NCBI GenBank assembly: GCA_004380135.1
Contig: QXCR01000004.1
Span: 62,001 to 126,000 of the forward strand
DNA length: 64,000 nt
Reading direction: 5' to 3'
Source of the DNA: Stemphylium vesicarium
Taxonomy: Eukaryota; Ascomycota; Dothideomycetes; Pleosporales; Pleosporaceae
Part shown: one piece after another, positions 10,860 to 20,748 of the stretch
How positions within the stretch are numbered: the stretch's first letter is position 1
How the letters are laid out: each line of letters opens with the position of its first letter
Notes under the pieces: model-generated
What the model was told of the DNA's origin: nothing
What the model saw: the letters and a program-made list of their open reading frames with translations, nothing else
Databases searched by the model: none
Position numbers and translations under genes: made by a program

Positions 10860-12401
10860 TCAAGCCGTTTTCTTTTCCTTTTCCAAGATATAATCACCAC
10901 CCTTGAGCGCTTTATAAATACCATAGAACCCAGATAACAGCTCACTGCTCCTCACAATCCTCTTCAGCAAGCCCTTGATCCCCGTGCCAAAGTCCTCCCT
11001 TTTCGCTCCTCTATCCTTGACCTTATCCCATATCGACGGCAAGCTCGTGGCGTTGAACCTAACACGCAAGTCATCATACTCAGCCTTATCATAGACCTGC
11101 CACCACTCATCCTCCGTATAAAACACACGCGAGTACAACCACTTCAACCCACCCAGTTCCCGCATCTTAGCCTCGATCTCGCGGTTCGCACGGACGAATT
11201 CCGTCTCGTGCGAGGGATACGGGCCCCACAAACCCACGCTAATATATCCGTCCTCGTACAACGTCCCATCCTGCGATTTCCCAGCCACAGACCCTGTAAA
11301 CGGCCTAGGATGACCCATGGAGCTGCGCCCATCTTTCCGCAGCGGACACAGCCAAACGGGATACAGCCCGAACGCCTCATCCGCGTACTCTAGAAACGGG
11401 GCCGCGTTGTCAGCGGGGAAAGCAATGTCGTGGATGATGTAGCGGTCCGTGTAGCCCGAGGCATGCAGAGCGTGATACATGATGCGCGTGTGCATGAAGT
11501 AGTCGAGTAGCACGCGGGTGAGCCAGGTGAAGGGCACCATGAAGTGTTTGTACGCGTACATGCCCATCCAGAAGGCGCCGCGGTCGTAGCGGAAGAGGTA
11601 GTCTTGCACGGGGACTAGTTCCCTCCTCACTGTTCCTCTGGCCGACACGGCGCGTGCATGGATCCAGAACCATTCGTCCCAGGGGCGGGAGAAGCGTTGG
11701 ATGGGCAGGGTAGATGGGTTGGCATTATCGGTATGTGGAGGGAGATCGACGAGGCGACCCGTCACCACGACACCATGTCCCTTTGAAAACAGTACGCCGT
11801 CCACGTAATCGTTCCGCAGATCCTTGGAGTGGAATTTCATCTTCGCCGTTGCGTTTTCAAACGAGAAAGAAGGATGGTACGTCACCTCGACCATCTGCTT
11901 TAGTGGAATCAACGCCATCTCCACCGCCGTAAGCACCCCCAGCGTCCCGAAACTTCCCCGCAGTCCCTCGAATAAGTCTGCGTGCTGCGTGGCGGACGCG
12001 TGGACTAGGGTTCCGTCTGCGAGCACGACTTCGGCGCTGAGCACTGTGCGGTCGAAGAAGCCGTGCTTGAAACTACTGCTTTCGCCCGCTGTGCCGACGA
12101 AGCCGCCGCCGACTGTTATCCCTGGGAATTCCATGACTACGGGTGGGAGCAGCCCGGCGGCCATTGTCGAGCGGACTAGGACGTCCATGGGGACGTTGGG
12201 CTCGACTAGGGCGGTTTTCTTGACAGGGTCGATGGACAGGATGTGGTTTAGGCTGCTTACGTCGACGATGCTGCTCCGGTCAAAGGCTGCGTGCCGTGTG
12301 CTGTTTGTGCTGCCGTGGTAGATGCGGAAGGCGGTTTTTGTGGCATAGAAGGATTGGATGCGGGTGCGGATTGTTTCCACGGTGGATTTGTGTAGGTCCA
12401 T
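10860..12401 (-). CDS. FAD-linked oxidoreductase, delta-24 sterol reductase (DHCR24/DIMINUTO) type
   Basis: A single exon encoding 513 residues. The N-terminal half carries a PCMH-type FAD-binding fold: FRIYHGSTNSTR, IVDVSSLNHILSID, ALVEPNVPMDVLV, and the glycine-rich FAD loop ITVGGGFVGTAGESSS followed by KHGFFDRTV. The GT-ESSS-K-G-F pattern is shared with DHCR24 and plant DIMINUTO, which reduce the side-chain double bond of sterols using NADPH. Whether this fungal protein acts on sterols is unknown. No obvious signal peptide or N-terminal anchor. It is paired head to head with a close paralogue at 13238-14862, which has an intron at the loop where this copy has none. Confidence 0.85.
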   Translation of the reverse strand: MDLHKSTVETIRTRIQSFYATKTAFRIYHGSTNSTRHAAFDRSSIVDVSSLNHILSIDPVKKTALVEPNVPMDVLVRSTMAAGLLPPVVMEFPGITVGGGFVGTAGESSSFKHGFFDRTVLSAEVVLADGTLVHASATQHADLFEGLRGSFGTLGVLTAVEMALIPLKQMVEVTYHPSFSFENATAKMKFHSKDLRNDYVDGVLFSKGHGVVVTGRLVDLPPHTDNANPSTLPIQRFSRPWDEWFWIHARAVSARGTVRRELVPVQDYLFRYDRGAFWMGMYAYKHFMVPFTWLTRVLLDYFMHTRIMYHALHASGYTDRYIIHDIAFPADNAAPFLEYADEAFGLYPVWLCPLRKDGRSSMGHPRPFTGSVAGKSQDGTLYEDGYISVGLWGPYPSHETEFVRANREIEAKMRELGGLKWLYSRVFYTEDEWWQVYDKAEYDDLRVRFNATSLPSIWDKVKDRGAKREDFGTGIKGLLKRIVRSSELLSGFYGIYKALKGGDYILEKEKKTA

Positions 12402-13237
12402 TTTGAATCTTTTTTGGGGTGTTATTTTCTCTTGCTGGAGGGGTTTCTTTTATTTTCTTGGAGGACGTTGATACAGTGCAGGTGAGTCTATGGGAGGGTC
12501 TTGGGTCGAGGTTGTTGAGGTTGTTGGCTTGTGGGTAGGACGACGATGTGTGGCTGTGCTGTGCTGTGCTGTGTGGTGAGGCTGATGGTGTGGCGTCGTG
12601 CTGCGCTAGCGGGCCGTTCTTTCCCCCACGCTGCCCTCTTCGTGGGTTGGAGATGCCACTCTGAACCTCCAGTCAATCCTTCTCTTTCTGAACTTATAGC
12701 GACGGAATCCGATGCAGGCTCTGCAGCTGGTTTCGTTGGCTACTCTGCTGTGATGCGGGAGCTCCAGAATTGACAAGAGGCTGGGAAAAGCTTCCCGCCC
12801 ACCCGTACGTCAGCGTTCTTTAGCGAGTGGAGCCTCTTCCGCGCTTCCGGTCCCCCATGGATGATACGAGCCGATCGCTCATGGAGTGGGAAAACTCGAC
12901 ATTCGCATTTTTGATTGCAAAAACTGCCAAAATGTCATGTCACTCTAATGGAAAAGCGCTCAATTTTTCATGCTGTGAAAATCAACCCCATGACAATCAC
13001 ACACGCATGCATGTCTGCCCCGCACAAGGGCGGCTCTTGGCCTGGGGAGCCAATAGTCAGATATTGGGTTTAGCAGGATCGAACGGGTAGTGGAGAAGGC
13101 TCAGCCCTGCAGCTGATGTATACCATCAAAAGAGAAATACCCCCGTCAACCCATACACTCTTCCCATCCTCGATCCATCAAACAACAACATCTTTATCTC
13201 TCCCCCTCTTCTTCCTTCGCGTCGCTGTCTATTCGTT
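12402..13237. other. Shared divergent promoter of two FAD oxidoreductase paralogues
   Basis: 836 bp between the two paralogue start codons. It contains a CTGTG microsatellite and a CT/CA-rich leader before 13238. No gene seen. Confidence 0.65.
12554..12573 (+). repeat. CTGTG microsatellite, four copies
   Basis: Four consecutive CTGTG units in the divergent promoter of the FAD oxidoreductase pair. Confidence 0.8.
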
Positions 13238-14862
13238 ATGGAGACGCATAATTCTACGGTGGCGGCTCTCGCGTCGCAAGTCGCCCGGTTCAGTGCGTCC
13301 AAGACGCCTTTTCGCATATATCATGGGTCTACGCTGTCGACTCGCAAGTCGTCTCGTGCGAGGAACCAGATTATCGATGTTAGCTCGCTTAATCATGTGC
13401 TGGAGTTTGATGAGCACGAAAAGACGGTGCTTGTCGAGCCGAATGTTCCGATGGATAGGCTGGTGGAAGCTACCATGGCGAAAGGGTTGCTGCCAAAGGT
13501 CGTTATGGAGTTGCCGAATATCACGGTTGGTGGTGGGTAAGTTGAAGGAGTTCATTTGCTTCCAAGGTCTTGGTTGGGACTTTTCCAACTTTCGCCATTT
13601 CTGTGATATCAACAAGGTCTGTTTTCACAACTATAATACTGACCAGCACTAGATTTGCTGGCACTAGCGGCGAAAGTAGTTCTTACAAGTATGGGCTCTT
13701 CGACCGCACTATCACAGGCATTGAGCTCATCCTGGGAAACGGCGAGGTCGTATGGGCATCGGCAGAGCAGCATCGTGAACTATTCTTCACTGCCGCTGGC
13801 AGTTGCGGAAGTTTAGGCGTGATTACTCTGCTCAAAATGGAGCTCATCGAAGCTAGACGCTACGTAGAGCTGGAGTACATACCAGTCAACAGCACAGAAG
13901 AAGCCGTCAAGCAACTCCGACTCTACCAGGACGACGATGCAGTCGACTATATGGACGGTATCATGTATTCCTTGGACAGTGGAGTAATCATGATAGGTCG
14001 CTTAACCGACGGTTCGGCGGATAGGAGGATACAGAGCTTCGACAAAGCAACGGACCCTTGGCTCTACATGCATGCGGAAGACATATTACAACGGACTCGA
14101 GACGAAAAGACGACATACAAGGAGCCGGTTCCCACGCAATCATACCTCTTCAGATACGACCGAGGCGTTTTCTGGTCAGGATTGCGCGCGTTCAAGTACT
14201 TTGTAACGCCGTTCAATCGCATCACTCGCTTCCTATTGGACCCCTTTATGTATTCACGGACAATGGTGCACGCGCTACATCGCTCAGGCCTTGCTTCTCG
14301 GACGATCATTCAGGACTATGGCGTTCCATACGACAAAGCAGACGAGTTCATCAGATGGACTGACGAGACGACTGGTATCTGGCCCTTATGGCTGTGCCCT
14401 GTGAAATCGGCCCCTCGAGGCGAACGCAGCTTCTCTCAAGGCAACAATGTCAAAGATGACATTTTGCTTGATGTGGGCATCTGGGACATGGGGCCGAGTG
14501 ATGCCCACGCGTTCATCAAGTTGAACAGAGATTTCGAGGCAAAGGTTACGGAGCTTGGTGGCATGAAATGTCTGTACGCACATGCTTACTACACAGAGCA
14601 AGAGTTCTGGGACATATATGACGAGAAGAATTACATGGACCTGCGCAAGAAGTATCATGCCGAGAGCTTACCGAGCGTTTACGACAAGGTCAAGGTTGAC
14701 TTGCAAGGCGTTGCTGGAGGAGAGAGGGTGCAAAAGTCGGAGTCGTGGAATGATTGGGCCTATCGGCAGTTCTGGGACACATGGCCGATTGGAGGGCTAT
14801 ACGGGGTTGCCAGTGCGACCAAGGGATTGTTTTTCAAGAGCGACTTTTTGCTGAAAAAGTAA
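13238..14862 (+). CDS. FAD-linked oxidoreductase, delta-24 sterol reductase type (paralogue)
   Basis: Exons 13238-13536 and 13653-14862 (116-nt intron) encode 502 residues. The protein parallels its neighbour over its whole length: FRIYHGSTLSTRKSS, IIDVSSLNHVLEFD, VLVEPNVPMDRLVEATMAKGLLP, the FAD loop ITVGGGFAGTSGESSSYKYG, and later SYLFRYDRGVFW and SLPSVYDKVK. The intron interrupts the GGG-FAG loop exactly where the other copy is continuous. The family reduces C=C bonds in sterol-like substrates with FAD and NADPH; the actual substrate is unknown. Divergent arrangement with 836 bp between start codons suggests local duplication by inversion and possible co-regulation (inference). Confidence 0.85.
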
Positions 14863-15591
14863 CCAAGTATGCATCGGACTTGGAGATCCAGAGCAGCATA
14901 CATGCGGGGACAATGATCGACGCGATGGAAACATGTCGGAGCAGTACCCCTGACAGGGTTCCCGTGCCTGTAATTCTAGACAGAATGAAGATCAGCTAGG
15001 GCCTCGATGGCGCCCCTTTGCAAGCGGTTCGCAGTGACGTCGAAGCACGCGTAGTGCAACAGCAAAAGACAATGGTTCGGCAGTAAGAAACCTGTATGAG
15101 GCCTGTTTCAGATGGGGAGGACAGTGTTAGCAGTGAATACGCGTGAAGTGGCTGTCGCGTCGACGTCACCCGCGTAATGAATGGCCTGCCGCTAGCATGG
15201 TAGCGCGACGGTCAAAAATCATTGGCCCTCACCGCATGCCTGCATTGACGTAGCAAAAAGCCTCGAACTAACCCAACCACCCCATTTCACCCACATCGCA
15301 GGCGCCCGTCAACCACCTCTTGAGCAGATGGTACTTGGCCCTGCCTCTCTGTACCCCACCACTACTCACTCCACCGCGCCCACGACATAGTCGATCTAAT
15401 TTCGACTTTCTTCACACAACTTGGTTCCCAGTCACGTTTCTATTGGACGACATAGCTCTGCGGATATTTTTTGGATAGGTACGTAGCTTGATATATGACG
15501 CGCAAAATCATGCGCGACGTGCCCCAGCGTAATTGAAACTAACATCAGCTACAGCACGCAGTTCACGACACACGCACATACACGCTCGACC
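14863..15591. other. Intergenic, 729 bp
   Basis: 3' flank of the FAD oxidoreductase and promoter of the coiled-coil gene. CA/CT-rich leader at 15270-15590; no gene seen. Confidence 0.6.
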
Positions 15592-18500
15592 ATGGCGCGC
15601 CTCAGCGGCCTTCCATCCGAGCATCACCACGAGGGTCCTGGTGACGCTCCACGTCGAAAGCGCGGAAGGCCGTCAAAGAACCAGACGCCTTCAGAAGACA
15701 TCAACTCGACGGGCAAGCGAACCGCCTCGCCCACTGCAGAGCTTTCGCAGACGAAGCGCACCAAGCGGATTCAGGTCGACGATGACGAAGACCAGATCGC
15801 CGAAGAGATTCAGCAGTCATTTTCGCGGTCGCAACGGGGAGAAAACATCAACGTCAACACCCAGACCAACACCACAACCCGCCGTTACAACCGCCGCCAC
15901 TCTGAGCCTCCGGTTGCTGCCGGGGACGACAATGACGAGCTCATGTCCCCTCAGGCTTCCACACAACCACTACCCGGCTTGACACCCCACCTGAACCGCG
16001 TCGGTGCTGCTCGAACCCGCTTCACCAACACTCGCCGCGCCCGCATGTCTATGCCTGCTCAACTACACATTGAGCGTGTAGATGAGGTCGACGAGAACGA
16101 CAGCAACCACGTCCAATTCGCTCCGCTCGTACAGGTCCTCGATGGTCGCGCTCGTCGTCGCCTCCGTCGTAGCCACCTCAGCCAAGAGGTGAACGACTTC
16201 GAGGACCACCAGAAGAAGGACAAGAAGCTATTCCTTGAGCTAAGGCGCCAGCTCAAAGCTCAAGATGAGAAGATCAGGGACCTTGAGTTCCGTCTGGAAG
16301 CTGGCCGCCTTGGAGAAATCGACCTTACCGACGCCCACGCCGACGAACTGCAAGTAGAACTGGAAGAGGCCCGCCAACAAATTGACGAGCTTCGTGCCTC
16401 GTCCCTGTACAACGGTGACGACAACGAGCCTGCCACCTTTTCTGACGACGACGACGATGCCCTTGTCATGGTCAACCCCGAAGAGTTGAGCCTGTCGCAA
16501 GACCTCGACATGGAGCCTGCCACCCCTGGCAAGTATGCCTCTCGCGCAATGGAGATTTCAAGTCAAATGACCCTGGAATCTCTGCCGACCCTCTCCCAGC
16601 TCAACCGCGACAGCTTGACCGAAGGCGAGGACGTTGTCATGGACAAAATTGATGACGAGGCTGTTGAGCGCTACGAGCGGGAGCTGCGACAGTTGAGCAA
16701 GGCCTTGGGCGAATCCCAAGGTGCCCTCCGCTTGATCACCATTGAGCTACAGAACCTGCGCTTCATCGAGGCTGGTGCTTCCTCTAGCGATATTCTGGCT
16801 GACTTGCGCCACGGGTTCGTCGACCTTCGCGCCGAGATTGAGAAGTTCTTCCCTGGCACCACAGCTGGTATGACCAATCAACAGCTGCTCCGCAAGGTTC
16901 CTGAGCTTTTCAGTGGCATCTTCTTCGAGCTGAAGGAGAAGGTCACCATGCTCAGCACCTCGCAGAGAACCGAGATTCTTCTTCGACGACAGTACGAGGG
17001 TGTTCTTGACCTGCTTGGTGAATCTGAGGAGCGCGTGAAGCAGCTAGAGAACGACGTCTTCACTCTTGACAAGTCCAATGAAGACAAGCAGCGCGTCATT
17101 CTTGAGCTTGAGGAGCGAAACGCTACCTTGACTGGTTTGAACGACGAACAAGAAGGTCAGCTCACCAAGCAGGACGCCCAGATCGCCACTCTTGTGGACG
17201 AGAACGAAGACAAGGACACTTCTCTAGCGCAGCTTCGCGAAGCACTCGAAAAGTACCGTCAAGATCTTGACAATGCCACCGCTACCGCCACCGAATTTGA
17301 GACCGAGCACTTCGAAACGATCGAGCGCATGGAGCGGGAGCATGAGGAATCGATTAACAACCTCGAAGCAGAGCGCGCCGCCGAACAAGAGGCCCGTGAG
17401 ATCGCCGAAGCCGATGTCGAGCAGAAGAACGACTACATCCAGCAGTTGGAGGAGAGCATCGAGCGCATGGAGACTGATGTCGATAACATCACTACCGACA
17501 TGGGCACGCTCAGGGAACGCCTAGCTACACAGACTGCGGCCCGCGAAGCTGCTGAGGGCGAGCGTGATGAGCAGATTGAGTTGGTTTACAATCACGCCAA
17601 CACCATCGAGAACCTGTCCGACACCATCACCGAGCTTAAAGACCAAATCAGCGAGTACCGAGAGAACCTGGCCGCTGAGCGCTCTCAACGCGAGAAGACA
17701 GAGGCTGATCTCGACGAGGCCAACGAAAAGATTGAGGACCTCAACGTTCGTCTGCACGACACTGGCCTTCAAGCCAACGAGCTTCGCTCCAAGCTGTTTC
17801 AGCTACAACAAGAGAAGGAGGCTGCTATTAGCGAGCTTGAGGAGGACGCGGAAGAACGCGAGAACGACCTCAACAACCAGCTTGAGGCCGAGACTCAGCT
17901 TCGTGAGACTGCCGAGAAGACTGTTGGGCAGTTGCAGCAGCAGATCCTAGAGCTCGAAGGCGATGTCGCAACCCTGGAAAATAACCTTGCTGATATGACA
18001 GAGATGCGAACCCAGCTCGAACAGGATCGCGATGTTCAAGTTGCCAACCTCGCTGCTCAGCTCGCAGAGCTCACCACCAAGTATGCCGCACTGGAGAACT
18101 CCACCAACTCCACCATCACATCGCTTCAGGCCAACATCACCGATCTCAACAACCAAGTGCAACGACAGCAAAGCGAGATCAGGGACCTTGTCGACGAAGT
18201 CGCCGAGAAGGAGCGTATTTACCTCGAGGATACCACCGCTCTCAAGGAGAAGATTGAGGTTCTTGAGGAAGACCTCAGTCTTCAAAAGGCGGAGAACGAG
18301 AGCTACCGCAAGGAGAACGATTCGCTCTCCAGGCGCGTGGAGTCTGAGGCTAATGAGCTACTCAACATTGTCGGTGCGCACAACGACCAAATCAACTCGC
18401 TCAACGCCGTCATCAGGTCCCACGAGTCCACCATCAAGAATCTCCAAGACTCTTCCGAGAAGCGCGCGACTGAGTACGAGGAGATGCTCGAGGAGCGCAC

Positions 18501-18939
18501 TACCGAGATCACGGAGATGCGCCTCCTTGGCGACGCCCGCATGGAGACGATTACTCTCCTCGAAGCCCAGATCGAAGAGATGAAGGAGCGCTTCCGTCTC
18601 GCCGAAGAAGACACGCGCGCCACCATTGACGCCCTCACTGCTTCGCAACGTCAACTTCAAGAACAAAACGAGCGCCTTGCTGACGACCTCAAGCGCCGCA
18701 ACCAAGATGCGCTCCAAGCCATCCAAGAGATGAAGCTCAAGCGCGTTGAAGTTAAGACTTCGGGCGTCGATCTGCACCGCGTCGTCACCGGCAAAGTGGC
18801 CAAGACGAGCGAGAAGGTCAAGATCGGCAAGAAGGGCAAGAAGAAGAGTACCAAGCGCCAGTGGGATTCTGGCTTTGGCGTTGATGAGAACGTAGAGGAT
18901 GAAGAAGTTAACGGTGACGAGCAACCACTTGCTGCATAG
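15592..18939 (+). CDS. Large coiled-coil protein with AT-hook-like motif
   Basis: One long exon, 1115 residues, starting at ATG 15592 in a good context. Residues 20-35 contain RRKRGRPSKNQ, an AT-hook-like core (RGRP flanked by basics), and a disordered segment continues to about 180. From about 190 to 1060 the protein is an almost unbroken Glu/Leu/Arg/Gln-rich heptad pattern (for example LRRQLKAQDEKIRDLEFRLE). The tail is basic with a possible nuclear signal (KKGKKKSTKRQ) and then acidic. The composition suggests a nuclear, possibly chromatin- or pore-associated, scaffold. I do not recognise a named orthologue; similarity to myosin or TPR tails would be expected from composition alone. Confidence 0.8.
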   Translation: MARLSGLPSEHHHEGPGDAPRRKRGRPSKNQTPSEDINSTGKRTASPTAELSQTKRTKRIQVDDDEDQIAEEIQQSFSRSQRGENINVNTQTNTTTRRYNRRHSEPPVAAGDDNDELMSPQASTQPLPGLTPHLNRVGAARTRFTNTRRARMSMPAQLHIERVDEVDENDSNHVQFAPLVQVLDGRARRRLRRSHLSQEVNDFEDHQKKDKKLFLELRRQLKAQDEKIRDLEFRLEAGRLGEIDLTDAHADELQVELEEARQQIDELRASSLYNGDDNEPATFSDDDDDALVMVNPEELSLSQDLDMEPATPGKYASRAMEISSQMTLESLPTLSQLNRDSLTEGEDVVMDKIDDEAVERYERELRQLSKALGESQGALRLITIELQNLRFIEAGASSSDILADLRHGFVDLRAEIEKFFPGTTAGMTNQQLLRKVPELFSGIFFELKEKVTMLSTSQRTEILLRRQYEGVLDLLGESEERVKQLENDVFTLDKSNEDKQRVILELEERNATLTGLNDEQEGQLTKQDAQIATLVDENEDKDTSLAQLREALEKYRQDLDNATATATEFETEHFETIERMEREHEESINNLEAERAAEQEAREIAEADVEQKNDYIQQLEESIERMETDVDNITTDMGTLRERLATQTAAREAAEGERDEQIELVYNHANTIENLSDTITELKDQISEYRENLAAERSQREKTEADLDEANEKIEDLNVRLHDTGLQANELRSKLFQLQQEKEAAISELEEDAEERENDLNNQLEAETQLRETAEKTVGQLQQQILELEGDVATLENNLADMTEMRTQLEQDRDVQVANLAAQLAELTTKYAALENSTNSTITSLQANITDLNNQVQRQQSEIRDLVDEVAEKERIYLEDTTALKEKIEVLEEDLSLQKAENESYRKENDSLSRRVESEANELLNIVGAHNDQINSLNAVIRSHESTIKNLQDSSEKRATEYEEMLEERTTEITEMRLLGDARMETITLLEAQIEEMKERFRLAEEDTRATIDALTASQRQLQEQNERLADDLKRRNQDALQAIQEMKLKRVEVKTSGVDLHRVVTGKVAKTSEKVKIGKKGKKKSTKRQWDSGFGVDENVEDEEVNGDEQPLAA

Positions 18940-19528
18940 AGTGCAGCCGTGAGTGGTCCGAACCGAACTTTCTGAGGCATCATCTTTTCATCTTTTCTCG
19001 ATATCCTGACACTTTTTACTGTCGTTGTATGACTTCTTTTTCCTTTGTAACGTTTGTTTCTACTATACTTTGCGGATCGCATTGGACGGACAGGCACGGT
19101 TTCGCCGCCCCATTGGAAGCAGATTGTAATGTTCACTCTGGAACATGGTTTCCCATTACTATACTAGATCACGACTTTTTGACGCGACTCTGCTTCAACC
19201 TGCTTGGGTTCTTGTTAAGGAAACGGAGAGACAGAGAGAGTAGGAAACAGTTTTGTGGCTACGTATGTATTTGCATAGCGGCGGTGTCTCCTTATCTCAT
19301 TCTGCCCCATCTTGTATCTCCTTTGATTATTGTCTTTGTGTTTCTTTTTTTCACTTAATGTTCACATGGATACGAACGGAAGAAGAAGCGTATGGATGGA
19401 TTCGGTATAAGTAGTATGTAGGTAGTGCTAGCTAGTTCAGCCCAACCAAGCAACAGAAATTTGGTCAAAATTTCGCCCATCTCATGTTCGCGCACCCCAC
19501 CCTTCCCCTTTTTTCTCTCTCCCCTCAG

Positions 19529-19535
19529 TATATAT
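19529..19535 (+). promoter_or_regulatory. TATA-like box
   Basis: TATATAT followed by a CT-rich tract, about 650 bp upstream of the coding start at 20177. It fits a promoter only if the transcript has a long or spliced leader. Confidence 0.35.
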
Positions 19536-19696
19536 GCCCCGCAGTTTCCCCGATACGAGACCACCCACCTTCCATATTGAGTGTTCTAGAACCTCTTTCT
19601 CTCCCTCCCCTCTTCTAGATAACGAACCCAGCTAAACTCCGCACCCCAGTCCGTCCCACCGTTTTATCGGATGCAGGAACAAGACGACCCTGAAAC

Positions 19697-19831
19697 ATGG
19701 ATATCCCCCGCATCGCACGCGGCGTTCGCAATCTGCTGAAACAGATCTGCGACGGGGTGATTACGCACGCCTTGCTGTTCGCTTCGTATGTGCCCACAGC
19801 GGGAACACGTCGTCGCAAGCGTTTGATGTGA
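19697..19831 (+). CDS. Possible upstream ORF, 44 codons
   Basis: ATG to TGA frame encoding a basic 44-residue peptide (starts MDIPRIARGVRNLLKQ, ends RRRKRLM). It lies downstream of the TATA-like box and upstream of the 139-residue membrane protein. It could be a uORF in that leader, a tiny gene, or chance. No homologue recognised. Confidence 0.2.
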   Translation: MDIPRIARGVRNLLKQICDGVITHALLFASYVPTAGTRRRKRLM

Positions 19832-20176
19832 CAGGGACGGCGAAGGTTTCCGAGATGTGCGGGTAAGAAAGAGAGGGTGGGCTGCTGCTTATCTGCTTGA
19901 TCGCTGTCCTTCTTTCTTCCTCGCTTTTTTTTGTCGATTGGGGCTTTGCTGTGCGGCATCTCACCATCATTGACTTTGATCGCCGGTATCGACGCAGCCC
20001 ATACAATCACCTGCTGAGATATCCCCGCCGTACACGTTCCCGCCCTTGCAACACATCCGTACACACAACCATACGAGGATAGACACCACCACCACCCCTT
20101 CGCTCGCGATCCCAGGATCCATACCGAATCAAATCAGGAAAAAAAAAGAAACACCAAAACGAACACCCCTAGAATA

Positions 20177-20596
20177 ATGGGCTCCTCCTCCCCACCCCCA
20201 CACTCCTCCTTCACAGACGACGAAACAGTCCTCTTCCTCTTCCTCGCCTTCGGCATCCTAATTGCACTGCTCATCCTCGTTGTACTGAGTGCGTGTCAGA
20301 CGTGGATGTTGTGGAAGATGGCGAGGGCGGTTGTCGAGGGTGATGGTAGGATGGGCAATACATCTATATACGCTGGTTCTACTTTTACTTCTGGTTTTGC
20401 TGCAAGCACGGTTGCAAGTGGTAATGGTAATGTGGGGTATACAGGCAGCCAGGGGGAAAAGAGGAGTGTACGGGCTAGTGTGAGGAGCGGGTTTGGTGTT
20501 GATGTTGAGAGGGAGGATGGAAGTGGGGAGGGGGATAGGGAGGGCTTGGTTATGAGTGGCGGGAACGGGAGGAGGAGGACTGGTGGGTGGATTTGA
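20177..20596 (+). CDS. Small membrane protein, unknown
   Basis: 139 residues in one exon. A short polar start with Ser/Pro is followed by one strong membrane helix at about 19-43 (LFLFLAFGILIALLILVVLSA) and a WMLWKMARAVVEGDGRM juxtamembrane segment. The remaining tail is Gly/Ser/Arg-rich and probably disordered. I recognise no family. It converges with the WD40 gene, with 152 bp between stop codons. Confidence 0.55.
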   Translation: MGSSSPPPHSSFTDDETVLFLFLAFGILIALLILVVLSACQTWMLWKMARAVVEGDGRMGNTSIYAGSTFTSGFAASTVASGNGNVGYTGSQGEKRSVRASVRSGFGVDVEREDGSGEGDREGLVMSGGNGRRRTGGWI

Positions 20597-20748
20597 GGTT
20601 GAAGGGGTGGGTGTCACGTTTGATTCTTGGTCGATTTGATGGGGAAGAAGAGGGTTGGTATTGGTGGCTATGAAGACTGCGTACGATGAGGATGATAAGA
20701 GGAAGAGGGGGAAGAAACGACTATCTGCCCGAACACATGTTGCCAACG

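Larger units (their letters stand above)
18940..20176. other. Long 5' flank of the 139-residue membrane protein gene
   Basis: 1.24 kb that includes a TATA-like element at 19529, a pyrimidine-rich stretch to about 19615 and a 44-codon upstream frame at 19697. A GTAAGA donor-like site near 19863 and a T-rich acceptor-like stretch near 19905-19940 suggest a 5'UTR intron. Confidence 0.45.

Noticed and set aside
13070..13095. GTTCGATCC on the minus strand, resembling a tRNA B box
   Set aside because: The flanking bases do not form a T stem and no A box or acceptor stem is present.
19615..20064. 149-codon minus-strand frame
   Set aside because: No recognisable motif, and it opposes a region that looks like a leader with TATA box and CT tract.
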